Source: Desulfomicrobium baculatum DSM 4028
GTDB lineage: Bacteria > Desulfobacterota > Desulfovibrionia > Desulfovibrionales > Desulfomicrobiaceae
Reading direction: 5' to 3'
Assembly: GCF_000023225.1 (NCBI RefSeq)
Contig: NC_013173.1
Span: forward strand, 3,226,501-3,290,500
Length of the DNA: 64,000 nt
A program made the position numbers and the translations under genes. Shown here piece by piece: positions 56,037-63,814 of the stretch. The notes below the pieces were generated by a model. The model was not told where the DNA came from. It ran no database searches and worked only from the letters and a program-made list of their open reading frames with translations. The stretch's first letter is position 1. Every line of letters begins with the position of its first letter.

Positions 56037-56902
56037 CCGGCTACGGCCGCGCCAGCGCCCAGGAAGAAGGTTGGACCCTGTCCTGGGAAATCCGCAGCCT
56101 CAACAACCGCCATCTGGATCTGAAATGGAAGATTCCGCCCACCCTCTACGCCCACCAGAAAGAGTGGGAGAACACGGTTCGCGGAGTGGCCAACCGGGGC
56201 GGGGTGGAGCTCTTTCTCGGACTCAAGATCAACAATCCCGAACTGCAATCCTTAAGCCTGGACAGGACCATGGCGGCCTCCATGCTGCAGGAACTGGAGC
56301 GGCTGGCCTCATCGACGGGCCTCTCGCACACCCCGGACCTGAACCGGCTGCTCAGCATCCCCTCCCTCTGGAAGGACTCCGGCAGCATCGACAACCCGCA
56401 GCTCATTGAAAGCCTGACCGAGACCTTGAAAAAGGCTCTGGCGGACTGGGACGAAGCGCGGGTCCGTGAGGGGCTGGCCTTGGAGGAAGACCTGCGCGTG
56501 CGCTTTGCGCGCCTGACCGTGCTGGTGGAGGAAATCCGGATCCTGGCAGCCCAGACCGCGCCGGAACGTTTCGCCCAGTTGCAGGAACGGGTCGCCAAGC
56601 TGCTCCTTGACAGCGGCGCCCAGATAGACCCGGACCGCATGCTGCAGGAACTGGCCACCATCTCCGACCGGGTCGACGTATCCGAGGAACTGACGCGCCT
56701 GGAGATCCATCTCAAAGGCATCGACGGGTACTTCAACCAGACCGAACCCGTGGGCCGCAAACTCGACTTCATGGTTCAGGAGTGCTTCCGCGAGATCAAC
56801 ACCTGCGGCAACAAGAGCCAGAACACGAGCATCAGCCAATTGGTGGTGACCTTCAAGGCCGAACTCGAAAAATGCAGAGAGCAGATCCAGAATCTGGAGT
56901 AG
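56021..56902 (+). CDS. yicC: YicC family endoribonuclease/RNase adaptor
   Basis: A 293-residue YicC protein. The N-terminal MPKSMTGYGRASAQEEGWTLSWEIRSLNNRHLDLKWKIP is diagnostic. The C-terminal DUF1732 has ISDRVDVSEELTRLEIHLKGI and GRKLDFMVQECFREINTCGNKSQNTSISQLVVTFKAELEKCREQIQNLE. E. coli YicC acts in RNA decay. AGAGG precedes the ATG, which lies within the end of the DUF4416 gene. The remA-like gene follows after 3 bases. Confidence 0.95.
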   Translation: MPKSMTGYGRASAQEEGWTLSWEIRSLNNRHLDLKWKIPPTLYAHQKEWENTVRGVANRGGVELFLGLKINNPELQSLSLDRTMAASMLQELERLASSTGLSHTPDLNRLLSIPSLWKDSGSIDNPQLIESLTETLKKALADWDEARVREGLALEEDLRVRFARLTVLVEEIRILAAQTAPERFAQLQERVAKLLLDSGAQIDPDRMLQELATISDRVDVSEELTRLEIHLKGIDGYFNQTEPVGRKLDFMVQECFREINTCGNKSQNTSISQLVVTFKAELEKCREQIQNLE

Positions 56903-56905
56903 GAA

Positions 56906-57163
56906 GTGGAAAAGAAAAAACTCCTCAACATCGGCTTCGGCAACGCCGTGGTCATAAGCAGAGTGGTGGCCATTGTCGGCCCGACCTCCTCCCCCATGCG
57001 ACGCTTGCGGGAGGAGGCCAAGCAGGCCGGACGGCTCATCGACGCGACCCAGGGCCGCAAAACCAGGTCGCTCATCATCACCGATTCAAACCACTGCATC
57101 CTGTCCGCCATCCAGCCCGAAACAATCAGCCAACGCTTCACCGCCGGAGGCAGTGATGAATAG
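56906..57163 (+). CDS. RemA-like DUF370 protein
   Basis: An 85-residue protein of the DUF370/RemA family. It has [28 protein letters not shown] and [33 protein letters not shown]. In Bacillus RemA is a ring-forming DNA-binding regulator of biofilm genes; the role outside Firmicutes is not settled. The start is GTG with GGAGTAGGAA before it. It overlaps gmk by 8 bases, a widespread yicC-DUF370-gmk arrangement. Confidence 0.92.
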   Translation: MEKKKLLNIGFGNAVVISRVVAIVGPTSSPMRRLREEAKQAGRLIDATQGRKTRSLIITDSNHCILSAIQPETISQRFTAGGSDE

Positions 57164-57803
57164 CGCAAGCATGCATCCCTCTGACACCAACGTGGGCATG
57201 ATGCTCGTCATCAGCGCCCCTTCGGGCACAGGAAAAAGCACCCTCATCCGGCGTCTGACCACGGAATTCAACGCCTTCACCTTTTCCGTGTCCTGCACCA
57301 CCCGCGCCCCGCGCCCAGGCGAGGTCGACGGCCGGGAATATCATTTCCTGACCCGCGAGGAATTTCTGCGCCGCCGGGAAGAGAAGTATTTCGCCGAATG
57401 GGCCGAAGTCCACGGCAATCTCTACGGCACTCCGCGACAGACCACCATGGATCTGCTGGCCCTTGGGCGCGACGTCATCTTCGACATCGACGTGCAGGGC
57501 GCGCGCCAGATCAAAAGCAACATGGGTCAGGGCTGTTACGTGTTCGTCTTTCCTCCCTCGCGCGATGCCCTGGAAAAGCGCCTGACCGGACGGGGCACGG
57601 ACAGCGAAGAAACCATCATCCGCCGTCTGGCCGCTGCCCGACACGAAATCGCGGACAGCCAGTGGTTTGACCACTGGGTCATAAATGACGAACTGGATTC
57701 GGCCTACCAAGAACTGCGCGCCATCTATCTGGCTGAAAAAACCAGGCCTGCATACAGGGCGTCATGGCAAGCCGCCCTCAGCCGCCAATGGGGGGTGTCA
57801 TGA
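57156..57803 (+). CDS. gmk: Guanylate kinase
   Basis: A 215-residue kinase that converts GMP to GDP. It has the P-loop [69 protein letters not shown] and [13 protein letters not shown]. The ATG at 57156 has GGAGG six bases upstream. A later start at Met15 or Met16 (MMLVISAP) is possible. It is coupled to pyrF by ATGA overlap. Confidence 0.96.
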   Translation: MNSASMHPSDTNVGMMLVISAPSGTGKSTLIRRLTTEFNAFTFSVSCTTRAPRPGEVDGREYHFLTREEFLRRREEKYFAEWAEVHGNLYGTPRQTTMDLLALGRDVIFDIDVQGARQIKSNMGQGCYVFVFPPSRDALEKRLTGRGTDSEETIIRRLAAARHEIADSQWFDHWVINDELDSAYQELRAIYLAEKTRPAYRASWQAALSRQWGVS

Positions 57804-58513
57804 ACAACGCACCAGCCCTGGTCGTGGCCCTGGATTTTCCTGAAGCGGCTCCGGCGCTGGCCTTGGCTTCCCGCCTGCAAGGCGTCGTGCCCTGGGTCAA
57901 GGTCGGCCTGGAACTGTACCTGAGCGCAGGCCAGGATCTGCTCGCCCGGCTCAAGGACATGGGATTTCTGGTTTTCCTCGACCTCAAGTTCATGGACATC
58001 CCCAACACCGTGCAGGCGGCCACGGCCCAGGCCACGCGCATGGGCGCGGACATGCTGACGATTCACGCACTCGGCGGACGCGCCATGTGCGAAGCATCGG
58101 CAGCAGGCCGGGACCAGGCCCTCGCTCCCGGACAGACACCGCCATGCATCCTCGGAGTGACACTGCTGACCAGCCTCGGACCAAAAGATCTGGCCTGGAA
58201 CCCGGCCGCTACCGATGACGAACTTCGCGATCTGACCGTTCACCTGGCGAGGAGCGCCCAAAACTGGAAACTCGATGGCGTGGTCTGTTCAGGCAGGGAA
58301 GTTCGTGTTATACGTCAGGCATGTGGAGCATCTTTTCAGCTCCTCACTCCCGGCATCCGCCTGCCCGACGCCGACTCCGGAGACCAGTCCCGGGTCTGCA
58401 CGCCGGCCCAGGCCGCCCGTGACGGCAGCAATTACCTTGTCGTCGGCCGACCCATCACCAAGTCGGACAACCCTGTGCAGGCAGCTCGGAACTATCTGAA
58501 GACAATCACATAA
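57800..58513 (+). CDS. pyrF: Orotidine 5'-phosphate decarboxylase
   Basis: A 237-residue TIM-barrel decarboxylase that makes UMP. It has LVVALDFPEA, WVKVGLELYLSAG, the catalytic FLDLKFMDIPNTVQAA (Asp-Lys-Asp), TIHALGGRAM, ILGVTLLTSL, GVVCSGREV and VVGRPITKSDNP. It overlaps gmk, so guanine and uracil nucleotide supply are joined in one transcript. Confidence 0.97.
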   Translation: MNNAPALVVALDFPEAAPALALASRLQGVVPWVKVGLELYLSAGQDLLARLKDMGFLVFLDLKFMDIPNTVQAATAQATRMGADMLTIHALGGRAMCEASAAGRDQALAPGQTPPCILGVTLLTSLGPKDLAWNPAATDDELRDLTVHLARSAQNWKLDGVVCSGREVRVIRQACGASFQLLTPGIRLPDADSGDQSRVCTPAQAARDGSNYLVVGRPITKSDNPVQAARNYLKTIT

Positions 58514-58531
58514 TTTTCGCGGGGGACGCCC

Positions 58532-59317
58532 ATGTCGGAAACTGAAAATCAACGAGCGCGGATCAAGGGAGTTTTTTCCTCCGAAAAAATTGCCAAGGTC
58601 GGGGCGGGCGCGACCGTACGCAAGACCACGCAAACCATGTACTGGTTTGCCGAGGAAGACGAACAGGGCGTTATCACGATTCAGCCGTTGAACCCGAACT
58701 ACGTGCCCTCCGGTCCCAAACAGGAAATTCCCAAGGAAGAATTTCTGGAGCAATACGCGCCAGAACCCGAATTTTATTCGAGCAAGGTCTATCCCAGCAT
58801 CCGCAAGCTGAATCAGACCATTGCCAAGGCAGAGCGGCACCGGGACAACGGCGACACCTACAGCGCGGAATACGAATTCGGCCACGCCCTGCGCGTCGAT
58901 GAAGAAAACATCAGGGCCAATTTCGGTCTGGGCCTGACCTATCTTGACCGGGGAGAAACAGGCAAGGCCGACAATATCTTCCAACGTCTGATCAAGATGG
59001 AAGCGACCTTCGAGGCCGAACACAAACACCTTTTCAATGATTTTGGCATAAGTCTGCGCAAAAACGAAATGTACGACCAGGCCACGGAATACTACGCCAA
59101 GGCTCTGGAACTCTCCCCGGCCGACGAGAACCTGCATTACAACATGGCCCGGGCCTGCTTCGCCAAGGCCGACATCCAGAACACCGTCGAGCACCTGCGC
59201 ACGGCCCTGCGTCTTAACAACAATCTGGACATAGCCAAAAAATTTCTAGAGTATCTCAAGAAAAACAAACTGTTGCCGCAAAACATCTCCGGCGCGGAAC
59301 CAAAAGTATCGGACTGA
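58532..59317 (+). CDS. Tetratricopeptide-repeat protein
   Basis: A 261-residue protein with three or four TPR-like units in the second half (ANFGLGLTYLDRGETGKADNIFQRLIKM, NDFGISLRKNEMYDQATEYYAKALELSP, YNMARACFAKADIQNTVEHLRTALRL). The N-terminal ~90 residues (FSSEKIAKVGAGATVRKTTQTMYWFAEE) are not a family I recognise. No signal peptide is seen, so it is probably a cytoplasmic scaffold. It lies 18 bases after pyrF and 28 bases before the PilZ-LuxR gene. Confidence 0.8.
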   Translation: MSETENQRARIKGVFSSEKIAKVGAGATVRKTTQTMYWFAEEDEQGVITIQPLNPNYVPSGPKQEIPKEEFLEQYAPEPEFYSSKVYPSIRKLNQTIAKAERHRDNGDTYSAEYEFGHALRVDEENIRANFGLGLTYLDRGETGKADNIFQRLIKMEATFEAEHKHLFNDFGISLRKNEMYDQATEYYAKALELSPADENLHYNMARACFAKADIQNTVEHLRTALRLNNNLDIAKKFLEYLKKNKLLPQNISGAEPKVSD

Positions 59318-59345
59318 CACGTTGCGCACCCGGCACGGAGGAAAC

Positions 59346-60353
59346 ATGAACAGCAGTGCGGCGTCCAAAAAGGACAACAGGCGCAGAATTGAACGTTTTT
59401 CCATGAGCATCCCCTCGAAAGTGAGCTCGATCATGCATGACTATTCGGACCAGGAGCTGGCGACGACAAACATCTCCGCAGGAGGAGTCTTTTTCGAGAC
59501 CGGGCAGACGTACCCCGCCGGCACTGAAGTGACCCTGATCATCTCCCTCGACTTTGGCGGTATAAAGGCCAGCCAACCACAATCACGGTTCCGGGTCGAA
59601 GGCACCGTGGTGCGCACGGACAGCAACGGGATGGCCATTGCCTTTGATCCGGACAAGGTCACCTCCATCCGCGTCAACACGGGCAGAAAACCTGGCCAGG
59701 CAGGGCCGGCCATGCTTGGAATCGTCGGAGACGACCCGCTCTTGAACGATCTTCTGGCCGCCAGGCTCAGTCAGGAGACAGGTGTCAGCTGCAGCCATTC
59801 TCCGTCCCTGCCCAGAATTCTTGAAACCGCCCGGCCCGACCTGACCCTCCTCGACTGTACCGGCATGTCCATGGAGGAGCTCCTGCGAGAGGCAAACGGA
59901 GAAGACTCCCCATTCATGTCCACCTCCGTGGCCCTCTTCAACGTCCCGGAAGACCGCTCGCTCGAACTTGAAGCCATCAATTCCGGCATTCGCGGCATTT
60001 TTTTTCGCAACTCTCCGTTCAAGCTCATGGTCAAAGGCGTGAGCGCCATGCTCGACAATGAGCTCTGGTTCTCGCGCGAGGCCATGTCAGCTTTTCTGCT
60101 TGGCAAGCAGAACCGTCCCGCCGAATTGAGCGCGCCGGAAAACGGACAGGCCGATCTGAGCCAGCGAGAGCAGGAGATTCTGCTCATGCTCGCCGCCGGA
60201 GCCACCAACAAGGACATTGCGCAAAAGCTTTTCTTGAGCCTCAACACCGTCAAGTCGCACATCTACAACATCTACAAGAAAATCGACGTGCCCAACCGAT
60301 TGCAGGCCTCGCTGTGGGCGGCCAGACACCTTGGAAACAGAGAAAATTCTTGA
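59346..60353 (+). CDS. PilZ - receiver-like - LuxR/NarL HTH fusion regulator
   Basis: A 335-residue probable transcription factor. The PilZ domain (about 12-110) keeps c-di-GMP motifs: RRIER (Arg13 and Arg17) and TNISAGGVFFET (Asn42, Ser44, Gly47). A degenerate receiver-like region (about 118-245) has GIVGDDPLLNDLLAARLSQE and TLLDCTGMS, but poor later motifs. The LuxR-type HTH (about 270-330) reads LSQREQEILLMLAAGATNKDIAQKLFLSLNTVKSHIYNIYKKI. The start at 59346 has CGGAGGAAAC upstream. It suggests transcription controlled directly by c-di-GMP; targets are unknown. Confidence 0.87.
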   Translation: MNSSAASKKDNRRRIERFSMSIPSKVSSIMHDYSDQELATTNISAGGVFFETGQTYPAGTEVTLIISLDFGGIKASQPQSRFRVEGTVVRTDSNGMAIAFDPDKVTSIRVNTGRKPGQAGPAMLGIVGDDPLLNDLLAARLSQETGVSCSHSPSLPRILETARPDLTLLDCTGMSMEELLREANGEDSPFMSTSVALFNVPEDRSLELEAINSGIRGIFFRNSPFKLMVKGVSAMLDNELWFSREAMSAFLLGKQNRPAELSAPENGQADLSQREQEILLMLAAGATNKDIAQKLFLSLNTVKSHIYNIYKKIDVPNRLQASLWAARHLGNRENS

Positions 60354-60443
60354 GTTTCGCGCGCAAGTATATCAAGGACCAATCCACGCCAAGGCCCTCG
60401 CGTCCGGCTTCCCAGACACCCTAGACCACAGGTTTGAGCATTC

Positions 60444-60989
60444 ATGAAGATTCTGTCCATCACGCAACTGCCGGTGCAGCCGGAGTTCGATTTCCCCACC
60501 TTTCTTTTCCTGTCCCAAATCGAAGAACTCGGCCCCCGCGACATGATCGCAGTGCTCGACGTTTGGGAAAAATGGCTTCCTCTCCTCAAGGTCTACAAAC
60601 TTGGCGACCGCAAGGAACATGTGGTTGTCTTTCTTGAAAGCGAGGTCGAGGATCAGGTCGACGAGATCTGGAAGCAGTCCCCGTCCGAGGGGTTCAAGCA
60701 CGAAGCCATCGCCCAGACCATGATCATGGGGACCTTGAAGGCGCTGATGCCCGAATTGGGGGAAAAACAGTGCGCGCCGGTTCCGGAGCCGACCAAGCCC
60801 CTGTGCCGGACGCTTGAGAAAATCGGCCTGAACCTGCAGGATTCCGGAGCCCTGGACCGCAAATACGCGACCATCACCCCCTATCCCCACCGCTACGGAT
60901 GCGAACGCTGCCATTTGAAAGACAGCTGCATCAAGAACATGAATCTGGACCTCGGCGGCATCATGAAATCACAGCCCAAGGCGGAGTGA
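60444..60989 (+). CDS. Conserved-looking protein of unknown function with cysteine cluster
   Basis: A 181-residue protein that I do not recognise. The first 100 residues look globular (FDFPTFLFLSQIEELGPRDMIAVLDVWEKWLPLLKVYKLGD, then HVVVFLESEVEDQVDEIWK). The C-terminal part has Cys110, Cys121 and a tight group Cys153, Cys156, Cys162 (YGCERCHLKDSC), suitable for zinc or an iron-sulfur cluster. No signal peptide or membrane segment is present. Codon usage and composition match the neighbours, so it is a real gene. It is 90 bases after the PilZ-LuxR gene. Confidence 0.75.
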   Translation: MKILSITQLPVQPEFDFPTFLFLSQIEELGPRDMIAVLDVWEKWLPLLKVYKLGDRKEHVVVFLESEVEDQVDEIWKQSPSEGFKHEAIAQTMIMGTLKALMPELGEKQCAPVPEPTKPLCRTLEKIGLNLQDSGALDRKYATITPYPHRYGCERCHLKDSCIKNMNLDLGGIMKSQPKAE

Positions 60990-61466
60990 TCCCCGTCTCA
61001 CGCGAAATTTCTTAGAAGAATCCGGCAGACACCTCTCGTCCGCCTCCCTGGCGAGGCGGACGTATAGTCCAATTTCCCCCATCTTCCTTCCAGATGATAC
61101 CGCACCGAAAATGCCTTCCACCAGACTCTCAAGGTCCGGTGTCGGCATGGGCTTGAGGCTCGTCGGCTGTCTGACTGAGCCAGGCATCGTTTGCTGAATC
61201 GTTGCCGCGCGTCCTGCCCGGACTTTTCGCCCGGCACGCAACGATTCAGCTCTACGAGGCCCGTGAAGGAGTTCCGGCGGGCCTCAAGCCCATGCCGACA
61301 CCGGGCCGCTTGCCGCAACCAAGATTCTTCCTTCCCGATTCACGCACATGTGAACCTTTCAGCCAAGCCCTGGAGCCAGTCACATTAAACGTTTCCACCA
61401 GCGCCTCAAGGTCCGGTGTCGGCATGGGCCGCCCACCGCCAATTGAAAACATTTTCAACCTGCCCC
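60990..61466. other. Repeat-rich intergenic region
   Basis: About 480 bases between convergent genes with no credible CDS. It contains a 10-bp hairpin (61037-61046 with 61053-61062), the nested repeat element described separately (61115-61430), and a near-perfect 16-bp A/T palindrome TTGAAAACATTTTCAA (61443-61458) just before the radical SAM gene stop. Short open frames here run through the repeats and show only repeated peptide strings such as PMPTPDLE. Confidence 0.8.
61115..61430. repeat. Nested inverted and direct repeat element
   Basis: A perfect 24-bp inverted repeat joins 61136-61159 and 61281-61304. Inside it a perfect 13-bp inverted repeat (GCTGAATCGTTGC at 61193-61205, reverse complement at 61238-61250) forms a second stem. 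A third copy of the outer sequence lies in direct orientation at 61405-61429; it is identical over 25 bases to 61128-61152, and the similarity extends upstream through TTCCACCAG with a few mismatches. No transposase is present. It may be a MITE- or REP-like mobile or structural element. Confidence 0.85.
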
Positions 61467-62573
61467 CTACTCGTTGCCTTCGTCCCCAAAAGCCTGCGCC
61501 ATGAGATGCCTGTAAAGCCCACCCAGATCTGCGGGAGTGCGCCCAAGCACGGCCTGCCAGACTTCGTCCGACTCCATGCACAGATAGAGCTGCCGATCAA
61601 GGCCGCCCCGCCGCAGGGCGTCTGCCAGAAAACGGAACTGCTCGACCCGCAGGGGACGCAGCAGACGCTGTTTGCCGTCCAACCCGGTGATGAACTCTCC
61701 GTAAATATACGTGGACTCGGGAAAATTTTCGCTGATGCAACGCTTCAAATCCGGCATGTGCCGAAATGAGCCCATGCTCACGTAGGCTATCTCTTCGGGG
61801 CGCAGATGGTCGAAGATCATCTCCACGGTGCGGGCGTAGCCTTCCTGCCAGCCGGGGAAATGAATCATGGGGTCAAAGTGCAGACAGACCCGGAAGCCCG
61901 CCCGGGCGCAGGTTCTGGCCGCGGCAAGGCGCTCTTCCAGACTCGCGCACTCCCCCTGCTCCTCGTATTCGGCAATGGCCGGCGCGTTCATGGACCAGGC
62001 CGGGAGCACCCTGGACGGATCGCGGACCACATCCATCCAGGACAGGTCCACGACCTTGGATTTGAGTTCCAGGCAGACCTGCGGATACCGCCCCAGAAAC
62101 TCGATCAGATCACGGCTGTAGCCGGTCAGGGCCTCCAACACCAGGGAATCGGTGAATTCTCCGGTTCCGACCCGATAGCGCCGACCTGGATGTGCGCTGA
62201 AGGCCTGGTCCAATTCCCGCCACAGATCGTCCTGATTGGCCCAAACCTTGAGCACGCGATCCTGAAAATATGCCTGCAGGATGCAGTAGGAGCAGCGCAG
62301 CGGACAATTTTCGCCGATGTGGACGATCTGGTAACCGCAACAGCGGTAATGGCTGGTGCCGGGACAATGACGCAAAAAACGCCCCCGGTACTGTTTCAGA
62401 TAAAGGATATCCTCGCGCGCAAGTCCGGAAGACAGGGTTTCCCCCTCGGGAAGAATCTCCGCCGTCAGGTGTGGCAATCTCTCACGCACCCGCAGCGCGA
62501 CGGGGGACCCGGCCACGGCCGCATCGACCACCACCCGGCTGATACCCTGCAGATAGGAGGGCAAGGTATTCAT
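61467..62573 (-). CDS. Spore photoproduct lyase-like radical SAM protein
   Basis: A 368-residue protein resembling SplB. The radical SAM cluster is Cys90, Cys94 and Cys97 (ENCPLRCSYCILQAYF), preceded by CPGTSHYRCCGYQIVHIG. Later motifs are YRVGTGEFTDSLVLE, LELKSKVVDL, VLPAWSMNAP, FRVCLHFDPMIHFPGWQ and YVSMGSFRHMPDL. In Bacillus, SPL reverses the UV lesion of spore DNA; no sporulation genes are seen here, so the lesion or substrate is open. The start overlaps the stop of the upstream ParB-like gene as ATGA, so the two are coupled. Confidence 0.9.
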   Translation of the reverse strand: MNTLPSYLQGISRVVVDAAVAGSPVALRVRERLPHLTAEILPEGETLSSGLAREDILYLKQYRGRFLRHCPGTSHYRCCGYQIVHIGENCPLRCSYCILQAYFQDRVLKVWANQDDLWRELDQAFSAHPGRRYRVGTGEFTDSLVLEALTGYSRDLIEFLGRYPQVCLELKSKVVDLSWMDVVRDPSRVLPAWSMNAPAIAEYEEQGECASLEERLAAARTCARAGFRVCLHFDPMIHFPGWQEGYARTVEMIFDHLRPEEIAYVSMGSFRHMPDLKRCISENFPESTYIYGEFITGLDGKQRLLRPLRVEQFRFLADALRRGGLDRQLYLCMESDEVWQAVLGRTPADLGGLYRHLMAQAFGDEGNE

Positions 62574-63547
62574 TTGCGCCCCACGGGAAAAAGGCCGTCC
62601 AGATCTTCACGGGCCGCGATACGGGCAAGCTCGGCGCTGGCGGCCCGCAGCCCGTCCGGGCTGGTCAGGCGCACGCTCAGTTCCACCGCGTTGCTCTCAA
62701 ACACATCCGGCTGCACCACCCGCCAGCGCGTTCCGGTCGATATCCTGCGGGCGGTCTCGGCAAAATCACGCTCCATGTCCGACAAAACCGGATAACGCCG
62801 CAGGCGAGCCTCGTGGAGAACGCGGGTCATGGCGTCCTTGGGCGAAAGACCGGCCGCCAGAATCTCCTGCAGCCCCACGCCATCCAGCACTTCCTGCACG
62901 GAAGCACCGTCACGGGCGCAGATCTCGCGAATCCAGGTCAGCACGTTGACCGCATTCCCGCGCGACCAGGAGAGCGTGACAAAGAGCGCCTCCAACGCTG
63001 CCAGATTGCCAGGGGCAAATGCCTCCAGCACGTCCGCGCAGGCCAGAGGGACGGCTCCCGTGCCCAGAAACGCGTCCCAGCGCGTGGGCAACGTCAGCCA
63101 GGAGCGAACCAGGCGTAGCCGCTTGGATCGCGCCTCAAGGTCCAGAGCCTCCAACGCCGCCGCCATGTCCACATCCGGCAGGGCGTTGAAATAGCGCATG
63201 GCCAGAACGAGCTGCCCGTCGGTCAAGTCTGCCCCGGCGTTGGAACGCACGTAGGCCAGCCCTCTGGCCTCGTCGCTCAAGGCCCCCAGGTCCAGGCACA
63301 AAATCTCACGGCCAAGCTCCGCCAGGGCCGCCACCCGTGCCGCACCCGCAACGAGCACGGGCCGAACACCGCCGGCATCAACCAGCACGGGCATGAGCTG
63401 TCCATGATTTTTCAGGCTGCGGCGCAGGGACGGGGACGGCGGAGCGGACCAGAAAAGCCAGGGCCCGCCAACCTCGATATCCGACACGGCGCAACGCAGC
63501 ATCGTGGGCCGCGCAGGACTCTGCAGCTGATTATCGACCATATTCAT
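62570..63547 (-). CDS. ParB-like N-terminal domain protein
   Basis: A 325-residue protein. Residues ~20-90 look like the ParB/Srx nucleotide-binding fold: SPSLRRSLKNHGQLMPVLVDAGGVRPVLVAGAARVAALAELG. The usual GERR box is GAAR. The rest is helical, Arg/Leu-rich and lacks an obvious ParB HTH; it is not next to parA. GAGAG precedes ATG 63547. Translational coupling with the radical SAM protein suggests a shared role, perhaps placing that enzyme on DNA. That role is inference. Chromosome partitioning itself is unlikely. Confidence 0.75.
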   Translation of the reverse strand: MNMVDNQLQSPARPTMLRCAVSDIEVGGPWLFWSAPPSPSLRRSLKNHGQLMPVLVDAGGVRPVLVAGAARVAALAELGREILCLDLGALSDEARGLAYVRSNAGADLTDGQLVLAMRYFNALPDVDMAAALEALDLEARSKRLRLVRSWLTLPTRWDAFLGTGAVPLACADVLEAFAPGNLAALEALFVTLSWSRGNAVNVLTWIREICARDGASVQEVLDGVGLQEILAAGLSPKDAMTRVLHEARLRRYPVLSDMERDFAETARRISTGTRWRVVQPDVFESNAVELSVRLTSPDGLRAASAELARIAAREDLDGLFPVGRK

Positions 63548-63601
63548 GATTTTCTCTCAACAATTTTGAAGAATTACGCACCGCTTAAAATCCTGTTGCT
63601 C

Positions 63602-63631
63602 TTGACAACTTCCAAGGCCCCTCTCTATAGG
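63602..63631 (+). promoter_or_regulatory. Candidate plus-strand promoter
   Basis: TTGACA (63602-63607) and TATAGG (63626-63631) are 18 bases apart. They point toward the EF-G-like gene, which starts about 185 bases later, so a long leader would result. A CCCC/GGGG hairpin overlaps the -10. The remaining bases up to 63800 show nothing recognisable. Confidence 0.4.
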
Positions 63632-63814
63632 GGTATTTCTTGAAAAAGTTCAGGATAGCAGGCGGTTTACAAGCGCTCGGGGACTTAGAGCGTGGGACTT
63701 TCATCCAATTTCTTCTCTTTTGCAAGCGAATTCCCGTCATTCATGATGAAAGACTGGAACGATCTTATACCCTGTAGCCATATGGTTGCGTAATACTTTG
63801 CATAAGGGGGCTGT

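Noticed and set aside
61190-61600. Short coding frames through the repeat region containing repeated PMPTPDLE peptides
   Set aside because: The peptide repeats arise from the DNA repeats; frames lack ribosome sites and overlap the radical SAM gene end.
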